A DNA stretch of 64,000 bases from Diadema setosum (Eukaryota > Echinodermata > Echinoidea > Diadematoida > Diadematidae): contig NC_092696.1 in the NCBI RefSeq assembly GCF_964275005.1, positions 25,736,972 through 25,800,971 of the forward strand, written 5' to 3'. The translations under genes were made by a program, and so were the position numbers. This document shows, piece after piece, positions 1-11,984 of the stretch (positions within the stretch are counted from its first letter, which is position 1; each line of letters opens with the position of its first letter). The notes below the pieces were generated by a model. That model was not told the DNA's origin. It saw only the letters and a list, made by a program, of their open reading frames with translations, and did no database searches.

Positions 1-420
1 CGCGCGTAATGAAGACCTGGGTAACTAGCGTTAAAAGGTAAGATAGAGCGTGACCTGAACTTCATGTCCACCGAAAATGATACAGAAATGACATCTAGTT
101 ATGAAGTTATGATCGATCATGTGACAAGGTCCGAAAATCACAAAATGGCGCCTAGATGACGTCATAGATATGTTACTGTCATGAAAACCTTATTGTGGCT
201 AGATATTGTTATGAGACATGTTGACTGAAAATTTCATGTCATTCCGTAATGTCATTGTTGAGATATTGACGACACAAAATTGTCCAGAAAGAAAGAAGAA
301 TAAACGAGATATGAAACTCGTCACACTGAAGACGAGTTAGGTGATACGCTTGGGGTCATCAGATGTCGGTCATCCGTAATCGACAAAGAAAAGAATGTAA
401 TATAGCACCTTGAAGTTATA
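1..420. repeat. C module, 3' part (copy 0, cut by window edge)
   Basis: It starts within the CGCGCG-rich part of the C module and runs through the octamer TGACGTCA near 157, the hairpin-forming pair AACTCGTC and GACGAGTT near 310-335, and the word AGGTGATACGCT near 340. It matches 31,294-31,714 closely. After about 420 it continues into the long-unit sequence rather than the S module used elsewhere. Confidence 0.85.
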
Positions 421-547
421 ATGAGATACTTAGTTGAACTTTTTGGGGGGCCTACATTTATTATTCAGATCACATTTGTTTTTCTGTCACACAAACTATG
501 TGGAAATTCTGTGCGTGTACGACTAAGTCGACTTACGGACTTTTTGA

Positions 548-1169
548 GTACGTACAGTGGATAAACTTAGACCCTGTTTACGGTGCGGGGCTGGGCCGAG
601 CCGCTGCCGAGCCGCGGCCGCGGCCAACCTCAATTGCGCGGCCGAGCCCCGCAATTTAGTCCATTTACACTGCCGGGCTCGGCCGCGCTTTTGATTCAAA
701 CCTTTCAATATTTTGTCGTAGTGGCGCTCTACTTGTAAACAAACGCAATTTGGTATTGTCTGGTTTTCAGATCCTTTGGCAACTGAATTCCGTGGCGACG
801 AAGTCGCCGTTCGGGCAAAGGCCTTTGCCGAAGGAGAAAATCCTTTGCAGGACAAAACCACCTTAAACTATACTAGTTTTCGACGTTGAAGTGGTTAATA
901 TCCTGAATAGCGAAATAGTACAGGCGAGTGTTTGGAAGCCACAATAAAATTGGCCGCGCATTTAGCCCAGTTTGCGTTTACACTGAGAAAAAGGCCGGGC
1001 GCGACCGCGGCTCAGCCGCGGCCGAGACCACATTAGCGTGGCCTAATGCGAGGCCATTTTGGCCCCGCATTTGGCCTTTTTTACACCGAAATGAAGGCGG
1101 TCTCGGCGCGGCCGAGCCGCGGCCGAACCTCGCACTGTAAACGGGATCCAAGTGATCCTCGGCACGTAC
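548..1169. mobile_element. GC-rich TIR element, family not identified
   Basis: The two ends are inverted copies of each other over about 43 bp. Both begin GTACGT and contain GTTTAC followed by a GTGCG word. Inside, GC-rich words such as CGGCCGAGCCGCGGCC occur in both orientations, giving a strongly palindromic, CpG-rich 600 bp stretch in AT-rich surroundings. There is no coding sequence, so it is non-autonomous. No clear target duplication is visible. The second copy at about 31,846-32,392 lacks the left TIR, so the element was present before the 31 kb duplication and was then trimmed in one copy. Confidence 0.6.
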
Positions 1170-3556
1170 AAATAAAACATGACAATTAAGTGTTTATAAC
1201 CATCCTGGCTTTAACAGTGGCCTTTTAAAATATGACCTTTGACCATTATTTACATAACCAATATGACTCCCTCTAATCTTGCTATCATAGTGATCAGTTC
1301 AAAAAGCTCTTACAGCTTTATACAAGCCTGTGAGATTTACAAGCAGTAAATCCAATGAAGCCTCCGATACAAAACAAGGGATATAGAGCAAGTGAGTCTG
1401 TTTACATGAGAATGTGATTTATACCTGGACGAAAGTGATATCTCAATTAAAGAGAAAAGGGCAAAAGAAAAACGGGCCAAACGTACGGCTCCAGCGAAAG
1501 AGACATCGCCTTTAACCATGTAACTATAGGTCTCCTCCAACTAAGAGTACACTTCGAACGTAAGCTTATACGTGAATGATAATTTATGACGATCTCACAT
1601 GATCGACACACATTCATAGGGGACAGTTAGAAGTGGAAGGTGTGCTTAATCGTTTCATTAATTCCTAATCAATGACAATCCTACTATAGGCATGTCATAA
1701 TTTCTCATCTAAAATCAATGGCCTATAGGACTCATGCACCATTACTTGTATCGTGCATATACTTTGTTTTTTAAGCTTTGAGTGAAACGTGTCATAACAT
1801 AATTCTGTAATTCCATCACCAGTGATTGACATAATAAAGAAGAAAGATATATCACCGTATTGAACGCTTAGAACCTAACCGGGGGAGGGGGGTATTATAG
1901 CATAATACTCGGTTCTTTACTGGCCAGATGCCAACAACACCCATCACCCACGGCTACGCATAGAGAAATAACAGCCATGGCGAAAATAAAACTTTGCTTT
2001 CTCATAGGCACAATGACACAAAACCCCATCAAACACACTTTTATTGGCAGGGATGGACATGAAAAAGTTCATTACTAATACTAAACAGCGTATGCATTCC
2101 ATTCATGTGGAGCGAGATACCTCTATAGCAACATAAAGCCTGTCTTCAACTCCGTTGATCGAACAATGACAACCTGAAATTTCAAAGAGATGAGCGAGAC
2201 GCTATATACACCTGGCCTAGAGTTAATTTATTCAGTTCTCTTTCCTACTTCAAGTTGGGTTATGTCATTGTAATCATTCCCATCTGCAGTATAACAAAAC
2301 CAAAATGAGGGAAAAGGGGAGAGAAAAACGAGAGGTGGCAAAAGAAAAAATGCATGCACAACTGCAATCCACATCATTGCGTGTGACAAGTGAAGCAAAT
2401 GTATTAGTTGTTATAGCAGTGTTTTATGAGCATAAACAGGCAAATTGCTTTATAGACAGACAATGTCAAATTTAAAAACAATCAATTTAATGTCAGAGAA
2501 GATGGTAAACAAGATGCATTGAAACTGTAACTAAATCGCTGCTCTTTTACTCGGTCACGGAACGTCCAACTTTATATCCAACAAAAAAAAATGTTAGGGG
2601 AAAGAAACAAATTTAGATAAGATATAACATTCTTAAATTAAAAACAAGGAAAAGAAAATGTCCACGTCAGGATTAAAAAAAAAAAAAAACTCCGCACGAA
2701 CATGCATTATATTCTAGATGGGAATACGGTCTTGATGCAAAGGTCCAATGATTGTCTCATTACTTTAAAAGCAATCTATGGTTCCCTTACCATCACCAGT
2801 ACCACACCACAACGACGTCTCTAAAATCAATGGTAGCACATTTATCATTGCATCGTGCATTAACTCCCTTTTCCTAAACTACCAATGGAACGTGTCATAT
2901 TATTGTGTATTTCGATCAGTAGTGACTGACTTTGAAGAAGAAAGATAATGCAAAAAAATTGAACGCTTACCACATTACTTATAGGGCTATTCCAGTTTGG
3001 TACTGATCTGTTCTATTCTCCCAAATGCCAACAACATATGTCACCTATGGCTAAACTAGTGAAACAGCCATGACGAAAATAAACGACAGAGAACCCCGTC
3101 ATAACCACTACGCTTGGAAAGGTGTTGCCCAAAATTCCTCATTATGAAGCAATATCAAGTCACTTCCTTCCCTGCCTGTCTTTAACTCCGTTATTTGGTC
3201 AAACAATAACAACCTGGAATTCCAAAGAGATCAGCGAGACGCCATGCACCTGGACTAGAGTTAATTAATTCAGTTCCCATTCCTGTTAGTTATGTAAACG
3301 TACACGTTCCTAAATATCCTGCTACAGTATAACAAGAACAAATGAAGAGAAAAGGAAAGAGAAAACGAATGGTGGCAAGCGGGGCACTGTTTCAAGGGGC
3401 AATTTACAACATTACGTGTGACAAAATTAATGAAGCAAACCCAACCTCCAAACTCCAATACAAAACAAGGGAAATAGAGTAGCTGTGTTCATGACATCAG
3501 TGTGAAGCTGAACTGCTGAAAAAAAAAGAAAAGAAAAAAGAAATAAAAGGAAAAAG
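1170..3556. repeat. Old diverged module bodies of the long unit
   Basis: This stretch has no gene. It contains degraded versions of the modules seen later: a worn SINE-like body near 1,350-1,540 with the words CAAAACAAGGGATATAGAG and CTGGACGAAAG, and two successive blocks carrying CAACAACA and AACAATAACAACCTGGAATT words near 1,930-2,280 and 2,990-3,260. It matches 32,393-34,765 almost base for base and 25,589-27,413 less closely. Confidence 0.7.
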
Positions 3557-3640
3557 TCCTGCGGGACTCGATTAACTTCTCTCCTTCCGGTCGGGCATTA
3601 TAAACACGCAGCGTGCTATGCGATTCTGCCACACGGAAGA
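3557..3640 (-). repeat. tRNA-Met/Ile-like SINE head, degenerate
   Basis: On the minus strand the region has a box-A-like CACACGGCAG-type remnant and a box-B-like GTCCCGCAGG end. The D-arm and T-arm parts are less intact than in the other copies of this head. It is followed on the minus strand by a long pyrimidine tract. It is not a functional tRNA gene. Confidence 0.5.
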
Positions 3641-4176
3641 TCCGAAGATCCTGTGCGAAACTTAAATCTATCTAAATTATGTATGCTATACACAACACAA
3701 ATTTACATTGATATTCAGTTTTTTTGGCGATATACGTAAAGTGACTGATAGCGCTATTCAACTTCCCACGAGTGGCCGCGAGGATTCGATCAATATACAG
3801 TTGCAAAGATAAATCGGGAATCGTTTCGACCAGATTCCATTCTCATTTTCAGTGATCGACAACGAAAATAATGTTAAGTTGCGACTTGAAGTAACATTGA
3901 GAAATATTCGTGAAGTCCAATTCTTTATACAGTCCTACATAATTCAGATGAAATTGTTTCTGTCATGCAACCAATTGAAAATTTCGTGTGGTGTCACCGT
4001 GTCCAAGTAAGTTGATTGGAAAGGATATGTGAATGAATATTTACCAATAGGTCTTCATATTGTTAAAAAAAAATCAAGCATGGCCATGCTGTCTTTTAAG
4101 AGTCATCTTCACTTTGTAATTTCAAGTCCAAGTTGCCAGTCAAAGCAATGTGGTCTCCAACACAAAACAAAGGGAT

Positions 4177-4178
<2 letters not shown>

Positions 4179-4211
<33 letters not shown>

Positions 4212-4224
4212 CTGTGTGTGTGTA
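4179..4224. repeat. (TG)n microsatellite
   Basis: This TG run is broken once by CC. It lies inside the SINE-like body just before the tRNA-Leu-like head. All copies of this body carry a TG run at the same place, with varying length. Confidence 0.9.
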
Positions 4225-4301
4225 CGTTTACATGAAAACGTGCTTTCTACATGGACGAAGGTGAATACTCCATAAAAAAAAAAGATATACGTATTTTGTT
4301 T

Positions 4302-4391
4302 CGTGCTCTTATGGGGTTCGAACCCGTACGTGTGCAACCTCACGTCTCTTGTGACGTCGCCTTTATCCTCTCGGCCATGTACGTCTTGACG
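4302..4391 (-). repeat. tRNA-Leu-like SINE head
   Basis: Read on the minus strand, a box-A-like GGCCGAG motif is followed by a long class-II-type variable region and the box B GGTTCGAACCC family word. This copy has an extra base in the anticodon region and CCGAGAGGATAAAGG in place of CCGAGTGGTTAAAGG. The acceptor stem does not pair, so it is read as a tRNA-derived repeat head and not as a gene. Confidence 0.6.
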
Positions 4392-5720
4392 AGAAAATAT
4401 GAGGAACGTAAGCTTATATGTGAAAGATGATTCAGGAATCGTTTGGTCCACATTCCATTCTCATTTTCAGTTTTTAGCTGCAAAATTATCAACCTGACGA
4501 GGAGATTTGAAAAAAATAAAATGCATGATCACTGCAGCTTATTGTCTCAGCTACCACATACATAAGTTTCAGAGGAAATGGAGCAAAATCAGCTGAGATA
4601 AAGGTGCTTAAACGTTGTCAAGTCAATGCATGGTTAAAAAAAAATCACCTCCCATAGACATAACACGTCAACTTGTCAGATTTTGAGTCTTTACCTTTAA
4701 TCACAATTTGAAGTATGATGGTAAGTCTTCTCGAACGAAGAGTGTGGAACGGAAGCTTCTACGTGAAAGATGAATCATGACGATCACCCGTGACCGACAC
4801 ATCTTCAAAGGGATCAGTTATTAGAAGTGGAAGCCCTCGTGCCAAGATATTGTCTCAGCAATTCCAAAGAAATGATACCGTTACATTTAGGTATACCATA
4901 ATTTCCCTCTGAAATCAATGGTATTATTCATGTACAATTGCTTGCCTTGTCCATAAACTTTGCTTTACAAACTTTCAGTGCAATGTGTCATAACATAATT
5001 CTGTAACTCCATTAGCAGTGATTGACTACATAAATAAAGATATATCAATTGAACGCTTAGTGCGTATAACTAAGGGGGATTTTAGCCTGATGCTCTGTTG
5101 TTCACTGCTCAGATACCAACAACACTCATCACCTACGGTTACGTATAGAGAAATAGCCATGGCGAAAATAAGGTTTTCCTTTTCTTTGGCAGATAGACAC
5201 ACAACCCCTTTAAACACACTATAATTGACATGGGGGGACAAGAAAAGGTTCATTACTACTACTAAACAGTGATGCCTTCTACTCATGTGGCACAAGATAC
5301 CTCTATAGCAACATAAAACCTGTCTACAATTCCGTTCTTGGGCCAAACAATAACAACCTGGAATTTCAAAGAGATGAGCGAGACGCCATACACCTGGCCT
5401 AGAGTTAATCTATTCAGTTGCCATTCCTGCTCCAGTTGAGTTATGTAAATTATTTTCCGACCTGTCTTGTGCAGTGTAACATGAACAAACGTAGAGAAAA
5501 GGAAAGAGAAAACGAAAGGTGGCAAGCGGGGCACTGTATACCAAGGGCAATTTACAACATTACACGTATGATAAATGAAGCAAATCCAACCTCCAGCCTG
5601 CGACAAAAAAAAAAGGGGGGGGGGAATTGAGTGACTGTGTGTTGTGGGGTAATGACATCGGAATGAAGCTGAACTGCCAAACGAAAAACAAAGAAAGAGA
5701 GAGAGAAAAAAATAATAGCG

Positions 5721-5795
5721 TCCTGCGGGTCTCGAAGGTAGTGCATAATGACCATGGAGCGCGCTAAGCGACTATAAAGCCACACGGCTGTCCCG
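5721..5795 (-). repeat. tRNA-Met/Ile-like head with internal deletion
   Basis: Compared with the copy at 9,875-9,960 it lacks about 14 bases between the box-B-like TCTCGA and AAGGTAGTGC. The A-box side (TGGCTTTATAGTCGCTTAG on the minus strand) is kept. Confidence 0.55.
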
Positions 5796-6326
5796 AAGAT
5801 TGGATGTGAAATTCATATCTTTATATCATTTACAACATGAAAAGGTTCATTACTACTACTAAACAGTGATGCCTTCCATTTATGTGGCACAAGATACCTC
5901 TATAGCAACATAAAACCTGTCTACAACTTCGTTATTGGGTCAAACAATAACAACCTGGAATTTCAAAGAGATGAGCGAGACGCCATACACCTGGACTAGA
6001 GTTAATCAATTCAGCTCCCATTCCTGCCAGTTATCTAAACGTACATGTTCCTACCTATCCTGTTACAATATAACAAGAGCCAATGAAGAGAAAAGGAAAG
6101 AGCAAACGAAAGGTGGCAAGCGGGACACTGTAATAAGGGGCAATTTACAACATTAAGTGTGACAAAATTAATGAAGCAAACCCAATGTCCAAACTCCAAT
6201 ACAAAACAAGGGAAATAGAGCAGCCGTGTTCACGGGTTATGTACACTTAATAAAATAATATGATAAATGACATCGGAGTAAAGCTGAATTGCTGAAAAAA
6301 AAAAGAAAAAGAAAAAACGGGAAAAA

Positions 6327-6410
6327 TCCTGCGGGAGTCGAACTTCTCTCCTTCCGGTATGGCATTATGAACACCCAGCGCGCTAAGCGATTACGCCACA
6401 CGGCTGTCCT
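6327..6410 (-). repeat. tRNA-Met/Ile-like SINE head
   Basis: On the minus strand it reads as a box-A-like TGGCGTAATCG, a loop TTCATAA that would give anticodon CAT, and a box-B-like AGTTCGACTCC. The anticodon stem has mismatches and no acceptor stem pairs. It is followed on the minus strand by a TTTTCTTTTTC tract and then the SINE-like body. Confidence 0.65.
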
Positions 6411-6745
6411 GAAGACCGACTGCGAAACTTAAATGTATAATAATACTGTCGTGACTGGTTGACTTGTGATGGCGCTATTCAACTTCTCACAAGTGGCAGC
6501 GTGGATTCGATCAATATACAGTTGCAAAGATAAATTGGGAATCGTTCTGTACAGATTGCATTCTCATTTTCAGTTTTAAACTACAAAATTATCAACCTAA
6601 TGAGGAGATTTGAAAACATAAAATGCACGATTACTAAAGCTTATTGTCTCAGCTACAACATACGTATGTTTCAGAGGAAATGGAGCAAAATCAAATGAGG
6701 TAAAGGTGCTTAAACGTTGTCAAGTCAATGCATGGTTTTAAAAAA

Positions 6746-7845
6746 AATCACCTCCCATAGACATAACACGTAAACTTGTCTGATTTTGAGTCTTTACCTT
6801 TAATCACAATTTCTAATATGATGACGTCATTATATTTCAAAACCATCACATGGACTTGAGAGGCAAATGTTCAAAGTACAACATATCTGAATTTGGGATA
6901 ATATTGAGCTTAAACAACAGAGATACGAGCAAATGAATGTCTGAAAGAGTACCTGAAAAAAATCAATTCCACTTTTTTTATTTAAAATGACGATATGATG
7001 ACGTCATCGCGTGTTCCTGGCAATATTGATACTTGGAATGTTATTTACAATTCATATACTTTTGTAATATGCAATAGAAATATAGGGTCAACGGACGATT
7101 TAAAGAGCTATGGCGAAATAAACAAAGACATGTTTTTTCACTATATTTGCAGAAAGACGCGCACGCGGAATTTCAACTTTGACGCCAGTGCATTCCTTTG
7201 TTATAGGTCGAAATCGATCGGAAATCAATGGATATTGTTATTCCAAGTATAAGGAATCCAAATCAGTCAAAAAAAATGCATTTTCATGTTGCTTACGGGC
7301 TCTGCGCGCGAAAATGCGCGGACGGACGCGCACGCGAGAAAATGTTTGAAACGCTTAAAATTGTCTGAAACTTCGAGATTTCCCATTGGGAAGTCGTTTT
7401 GAGCCTTTTAAAATTTTGACGCGCGCTTACGCGCGCGTAATGATGACCTGTGTAACTAGCGTTAAAAAGTAAGATAGAGCGTGACCTGAACTTCATGTCC
7501 GCCGAAAATGATACAGAAATGACATCTAGTTATGAAGTTATGATCGATCACGTGACAAGGTCCGAAAATCACAAAATGGCGCCTAGATAACGTCATAGAT
7601 ATGTTACTGTCATGAAAACCTTATTGTGGCTAGATTTTGTCATGAGACATGTTGACTGAAAATGTCATGTCATTCCGTAATGTCATTATTGAGATATTGA
7701 CGACACAAAATGTGGCAGAAAGAAAGAAGAATAAAAAACGAGATATGAAACTCGTCAGACTGACGAGTTAGGTGATACGCTTGGGGTTATCAGATGTCGG
7801 TCATCTGTGATCGACAAAGAAAAGAATGTGATATAGACACCTTGA
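6746..7845. repeat. C module, copy 1
   Basis: The C module runs from AAATCACCTCCCATAGACA to the word GATATAGxCACC. In order it holds a TGATGACGTCAT site (about 6,818), a second one (about 6,998), a CpG-rich core around 7,290-7,440 with GCGCGCGAAA, GCGGACGGACGCGCACGCG and ACGCGCGCGTAATGATGACC, a third octamer position that is mutated here (TAACGTCA near 7,590), a hairpin-forming AACTCGTC/GACGAGTT pair, and AGGTGATACGCT. A 135-codon frame that is open in other copies ends early here. Confidence 0.85.
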
Positions 7846-7874
7846 AGTTATAATTGAGTTTGCATGCAAAACCG

Positions 7875-7912
7875 TTTCCCTAACCTCTCGGCCACGGGAC
7901 ATCCACGGAAAT
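7875..7912 (-). repeat. Half tRNA-like motif in S module
   Basis: On the minus strand the words CGTGGCCGAG and a worn GTGGTTAG-type remainder resemble the D-arm of a tRNA-Leu/Ser, with no T-arm after it. The same remnant opens the other S modules near 14,430, 18,635, 20,655 and 22,680, where it reads GTGGCCGAGTGGTTA more clearly. Confidence 0.4.
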
Positions 7913-8427
7913 GGTAAGGCAAAAAAGAAATGTATAGATATTACAGGGAGAAAAGTCAATGCCCACTCAACCAACGTGGCCGCGTGAACATGTATTGCAT
8001 TGCTAGACGGAAATGCGGCCTTGTAACTACTGATGTCGCTATGCCATTTCTGGCAACTTGGGAAAAATACGTGCCGTAAACATAAAACCTATAATCGGCT
8101 GGTTTTGATACCTTGCCTTTAATCACAATTTTCAGTGTGATGACGTCATCAAAGTACAAAACAATGATGTGGTCTTGAAAGGCAATTGTTCAAAGTACAA
8201 CACCTTCGTCGTCATTACATATTATGATCAGTTTGACAAAGTCAGCCTGCAAAATTTTGCAGCAGTCGAAGCAATATGGTCTCCAACACAAAAAAGAGGG
8301 ATATGGTGTGTGTGTGTGTCTGTGTGTGTGTATAGGTGCGTTTATATACGAATGTGATTTCTACATGGACGATATATGTAATACAAAATTGAAGAAAAAA
8401 AAAGTAAAATAGCTAAGTAATTTGTTT

Positions 8428-8513
8428 CGTGATCTTGTGGGGTTCGAACCCGCACGTGTGCAACCTCACGTCTCTGAGACGTCGCCTTTAACCACTCGGC
8501 CATACGTCTCGAC
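8428..8513 (-). repeat. tRNA-Leu-like SINE head
   Basis: This is one of the cleanest copies. On the minus strand it has ATGGCCGAGTGGTTAAAGGC, then a loop CTCAGAG that would place anticodon CAG (Leu) between ACGT and ACGT arms, a long variable region, and GGGTTCGAACCCC. The anticodon stem pairs over only four bases and the acceptor ends do not pair. The pol III boxes could still be active, as in tRNA-derived SINEs. Confidence 0.7.
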
Positions 8514-9874
8514 GAGAAAATATGAGGAACGTAAACTTATGTATGTGAAAGATGAATCAGGAATCGATTCGTCCACATTCCATTCTCATTTTCAGTTTTA
8601 AACTGCAAAATTGTCAAACTAATAAGGAGATTTCAAAGAATAACATGCATGATTACTGCAGCTTATTGTCTCAGTTACCACACACTTAAGTTACAGAGGA
8701 AATGGAGCAAAATCATCTGAGATAAAGGTGCTTAAACGTTGTCAAGTTAATGCACATAAAAAAAAATCACCTCCCATAGAGATAACACGTAAACTTGTCT
8801 GATTTTGAGTCTTTACCTTTAATAACAATTTGAAGTATGATGGTAAGTCTTCTTGAACCAAGAGTGTGGAACGCAAGCTTCTACGTGAAAGATGAATCAT
8901 GACGATCACCCGTGACCGACACATCTTCAAAGGGATCAGTTATTAGAAGTGGAAGCCCTCGTGCCAAGCATATTGTCTCAGCAATTCCAAAGCAATGATA
9001 CCCTTACATTTATGCATACCATAATTTCCCTCTGAAATCAATGGTAGGTATATTCATGTACAATTGCTTGCCTTGTCCATAAACTTTGCTTTACAAACTT
9101 TCAGTGAAACGTGTCATAACATAATTCTGTAACTCCATTAGCAGGGATTGACTTCATAAAGAAAGATATATCAAATTGAACGCTTAGCGCGTGTAACTAA
9201 GGGGGATTTTAGCCTGATGCTCTGTTCTTCACTGCTCAGATACCAACAACACTCATTACCTACGGCTACGTATAGAGAAACAGCCATGACGAAAATAAGT
9301 TATTCCTTTTCTTTGGCAGATAGACACACAACCCCTTTAAACCACACTATAATTGACATGGAGGGACATGAAAAAGTTCATTACTACTACTGAACAGTGA
9401 TGCCTTCTACTCATGTGGCACAAGATACCTCTATAGCAACATAAAACCTGTCTACAACTCCGTTATTGCGTCAAACAATAACATCCTGGAATTTCAAAGA
9501 GATGAGCGAGACGCCATACACCTGGCCTAGAGTTAATTCATTCAGTTGCCATTCCTGCTCCAGTTGAGTTATGCAAATTATTTTCCGACCTGTCTTGTGA
9601 CAATATAACAGGAACAAACGTAGAGAAAAGGAAAGGGAAAAGGAAAGGTGGCAAGCGGGGCACTGTACCAAGGGCAATTTAAACAATACGTATGATAAAT
9701 GAAGCAAATCCAACCTAGAGCCTCCGACAAAAAAAAAAAAAAAAAGAGGAACTTGAGCGACTGTGTGTCGTGGGGTAGTATAATTGATAAGATAATACGA
9801 TAAATGACATCGATCGGAATAAAGCTGAACTGCCAAAAGAAACACAAAGAAAGAGAGAGAAAAAAATGATAGCG

Positions 9875-9960
9875 TCCTGCGGGTCTCGAACATCTCGTCC
9901 TAAGGTAGTGCATAATGACCATGCAGCGCGCTAAGTGACTATAAAGCCACACGGCTGTAC
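9875..9960 (-). repeat. tRNA-Met/Ile-like head, first Y module
   Basis: On the minus strand it has box-A-like TGGCTTTATAGTCACTTAG, the word GGTCATTATGC and box-B-like GTTCGAGACCCGC. It is followed on the minus strand by a TTTTTTCTCTCTCTTTC tract. Confidence 0.6.
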
Positions 9961-9997
9961 CGAAGATTGGATGTGAAATTTATCTTTAATCTTTTTT

Positions 9998-10052
9998 TAT
10001 TTATATATACATATATATATATATATATCTATATATATATATATATATATAT
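9998..10052. repeat. (TA)n microsatellite
   Basis: This interrupted TA run sits between the first and second Y modules. The matching run in unit P2 is near 16,536-16,568. Units L1, L2 and Q1 have no such run at this point, so it arose in the P lineage. Confidence 0.9.
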
Positions 10053-10575
10053 TTATCTTAAATATTTATACCATATACAACATGAAAAAGTTCATTACTA
10101 CTACTAAACAGTGATGCTTTCCATTCATGTGGCACAAGATACCTCTATAACAACATACAACCTGTCTACAACTTCGTTATTGGGTCAAACAATAACAACC
10201 TGGAATTTCAAAGAGATGAGCGAGACGCCATACACCTGGACTAGAGTTAATCAATTCAGCTCCCATTCCTGCAAGTTATTTAAACATACATGATCCTACC
10301 TATCCTGTTACAGTATAACAATAACCAATGAAGAGAAAAGGAAAGAGCAAACGAAAGGTGGCAAGCGGGACACTGTAACAAGGGGCAATTTACAACATTA
10401 AGTGTGACAAAATTAATGAAGCAAACCCAATCTCCAAACTCCAATACAAAACAAGGGAAATAGAGCAGCCGTGTTCACGGGTTACGTACACTTGATAAAG
10501 TAATACGAAAATGACATCGGAGTAAAGCTGAACTGCCGAAAAAAAAAGAGAAAAAAAAGAAAGAACGGATAAAAG

Positions 10576-10659
10576 TCCTGCGGGAGTCGAACCTCTCGCC
10601 TTCCGGTATGGCGTTATGAACAACCAGCGCGCTAACCGATTATGCCACATGGCTGTCCT
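10576..10659 (-). repeat. tRNA-Met/Ile-like head, second Y module
   Basis: The minus strand reads TGGCATAATCGGTTAGCGCG, close to the D-arm of eukaryotic tRNA-Ile(UAU), then GTTGTTCATAACGCC and GAGGTTCGACTCCCGC. This is the best match to intact A and B boxes in this head family. Confidence 0.65.
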
Positions 10660-10987
10660 GAAGATCGAGTGCGAAACTTAAATCTAAATACTATCGTGAC
10701 AGTGTTGACTTGTGATGGCGCTATTCAACTTCCCACAAGTGGCAGCGTGGATTCGATCAATATACAGTTGCAAAGAAAAATTGGGAATCGTTCCGTACAG
10801 ATTGCATTCTCATTTTCAGTTTTAAATTGCAAAATTGTCAACCTGATGAGGAGATTTGAAAACATAAAATGCATGATTACTAAAGCTTGTTGTCTCAGCT
10901 ACAACATATTTATGTTTCAGAGGAAATGGAGTAAAATCAGATGAGGTAAAGGTGCTTAAACGTTGTCAAGTCAATGCATGGTTTAAA

Positions 10988-11984
10988 AAAAAATCACCTC
11001 CCATAGACATAACACGTAAACTTGTCTGATTTTGAGTCTTTACCTTTAATCACAATTTCTAGTATGATGACGTCATCATATTTCAAAACCATCACATGGC
11101 CTTGAAAGGCAAATGTTCAAAGTGCAACATATCTGAATTTGGGGTAATATTGAGCTTAAACAACAGAGATACGAGCAAATGAATGTCAGAAACAGTACCT
11201 CAAAAAAATCAATTCCACTTTTTTGATTTAAAATGACGATATGATGACGTCATCGCGTATTCCTGGCAATACTGATACTTGGAATGTTACTTACAATTCA
11301 TATACTTTTGTAATATGCAATAGAAATATAGGGTCAACGGACGATTTAAAGAGCTATGGCGAAATAAACAAAGACATGTTTTTTCACTATATTTGCAGAA
11401 AGACGCGCACGCGGAATTTCAACTTTGACGCCAGTGCATTCCTTTGTTATAGGTCAACATCGATCGGAAATCAATGGATATTATTACTCAAAGTATCAGG
11501 AATCCAAATCAGTCAAAAAAATTGCATTTTCATGTTGCTTACGGGCTCTGCGCGCGAAATTGCGCGGACGGACGCGCACGCGAGAAAATGTTTGAAACGC
11601 TTAAAATTGTCTGAAACTTCGAGATTTCCCATTGGGAAGTCGTTTTGAGCCTTTTAAAATTTTGACGCGCGCTTACGCGCGCGTAATGATGACCTGTGTA
11701 ACTAGCGTTAAAAAGTAAGATAGAGCGTGACCTGAACTTCATGTCCACCGAAAATGATACAGAAATGACATCTAGTTATGAAGTTATGATCGATCATGTG
11801 ACAAGGTCCGAAAATCACAAAATGGCGCCTAGATGACGTCATAGATATGTAACTGTCATGAAAACCTTATTGTGGCTAGATTTTGTCATGAGACATGTTG
11901 ACTGAAAATGTCATGTTATTTCGTAATGTCATTCTTGAGATATTGACGACACAAAATTGTCCAGAAAGAAAGAAGAATAAAAAA
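10988..11984. repeat. C module, copy 2 (3' end replaced)
   Basis: All three TGACGTCA octamers are present (about 11,067, 11,243 and 11,834). The copy stops after AGAAAGAAGAATAA and passes directly into the palindromic short repeats, so the usual AACTCGTC hairpin and AGGTGATACGCT end are missing. The 135-codon frame is open here. Confidence 0.85.

Larger units (their letters stand above)
421..7845. repeat. Long unit L1
   Basis: This long composite unit runs from GATACTTAGTTGAAC to the end of C module copy 1. It holds a GC-rich TIR element (548-1,169), a run of old module bodies (1,170-3,550), one tRNA-Leu-like and three tRNA-Met-like heads, and a C module. Nearly the same sequence recurs at 31,715-38,537 (L3) and, from about 1,645 onward, in more diverged form at 25,589-31,706 (L2). 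L3 differs from L1 by a few sizeable deletions, about 82 bp, about 255 bp and about 65 bp long, corresponding to L1 positions near 548, 5,441 and 5,885. Confidence 0.85.
7846..11984. repeat. Unit P1 (about 4.1 kb)
   Basis: The order is S module (7,860-8,430), tRNA-Leu-like head, connecting body (8,514-9,290), a first Y module ending in a tRNA-Met-like head (to 9,960), a TA run, a second Y module ending in another tRNA-Met-like head (to 10,659), a body, and C module copy 2. The same order and near-identical sequence recur at 14,400-18,606, an offset of about 6.52-6.56 kb. No gene is seen. Confidence 0.85.

Noticed and set aside
523-861. 112-codon minus-strand frame over the GC-rich element
   Set aside because: GC-rich palindromic DNA has few stops by composition. 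The frame is cut in the second copy and shows no domain.
8428-8513. Functional tRNA-Leu gene
   Set aside because: A and B boxes are present, but the acceptor stem does not pair, the anticodon stem is one pair short, and the unit recurs with the larger repeat. A tRNA-derived repeat head explains it better.
10576-10659. Functional tRNA-Met or tRNA-Ile gene
   Set aside because: The loop could hold CAT, but the anticodon stem has mismatches and no acceptor stem forms.
11241-11648. 135-codon open frame in the C modules (also at 13,551, 17,758 and 30,857)
   Set aside because: It is open only because the copies are young. In the other copies it ends early or is broken, and the differences from the R subtype are mostly amino-acid changing over about 69 codons, so there is no sign of selection for a protein. 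No known domain is seen.
11539-11748. Minus-strand 67-69 codon frame in the C modules
   Set aside because: It overlaps the same conserved DNA on the other strand. Its conservation follows from repeat identity alone.
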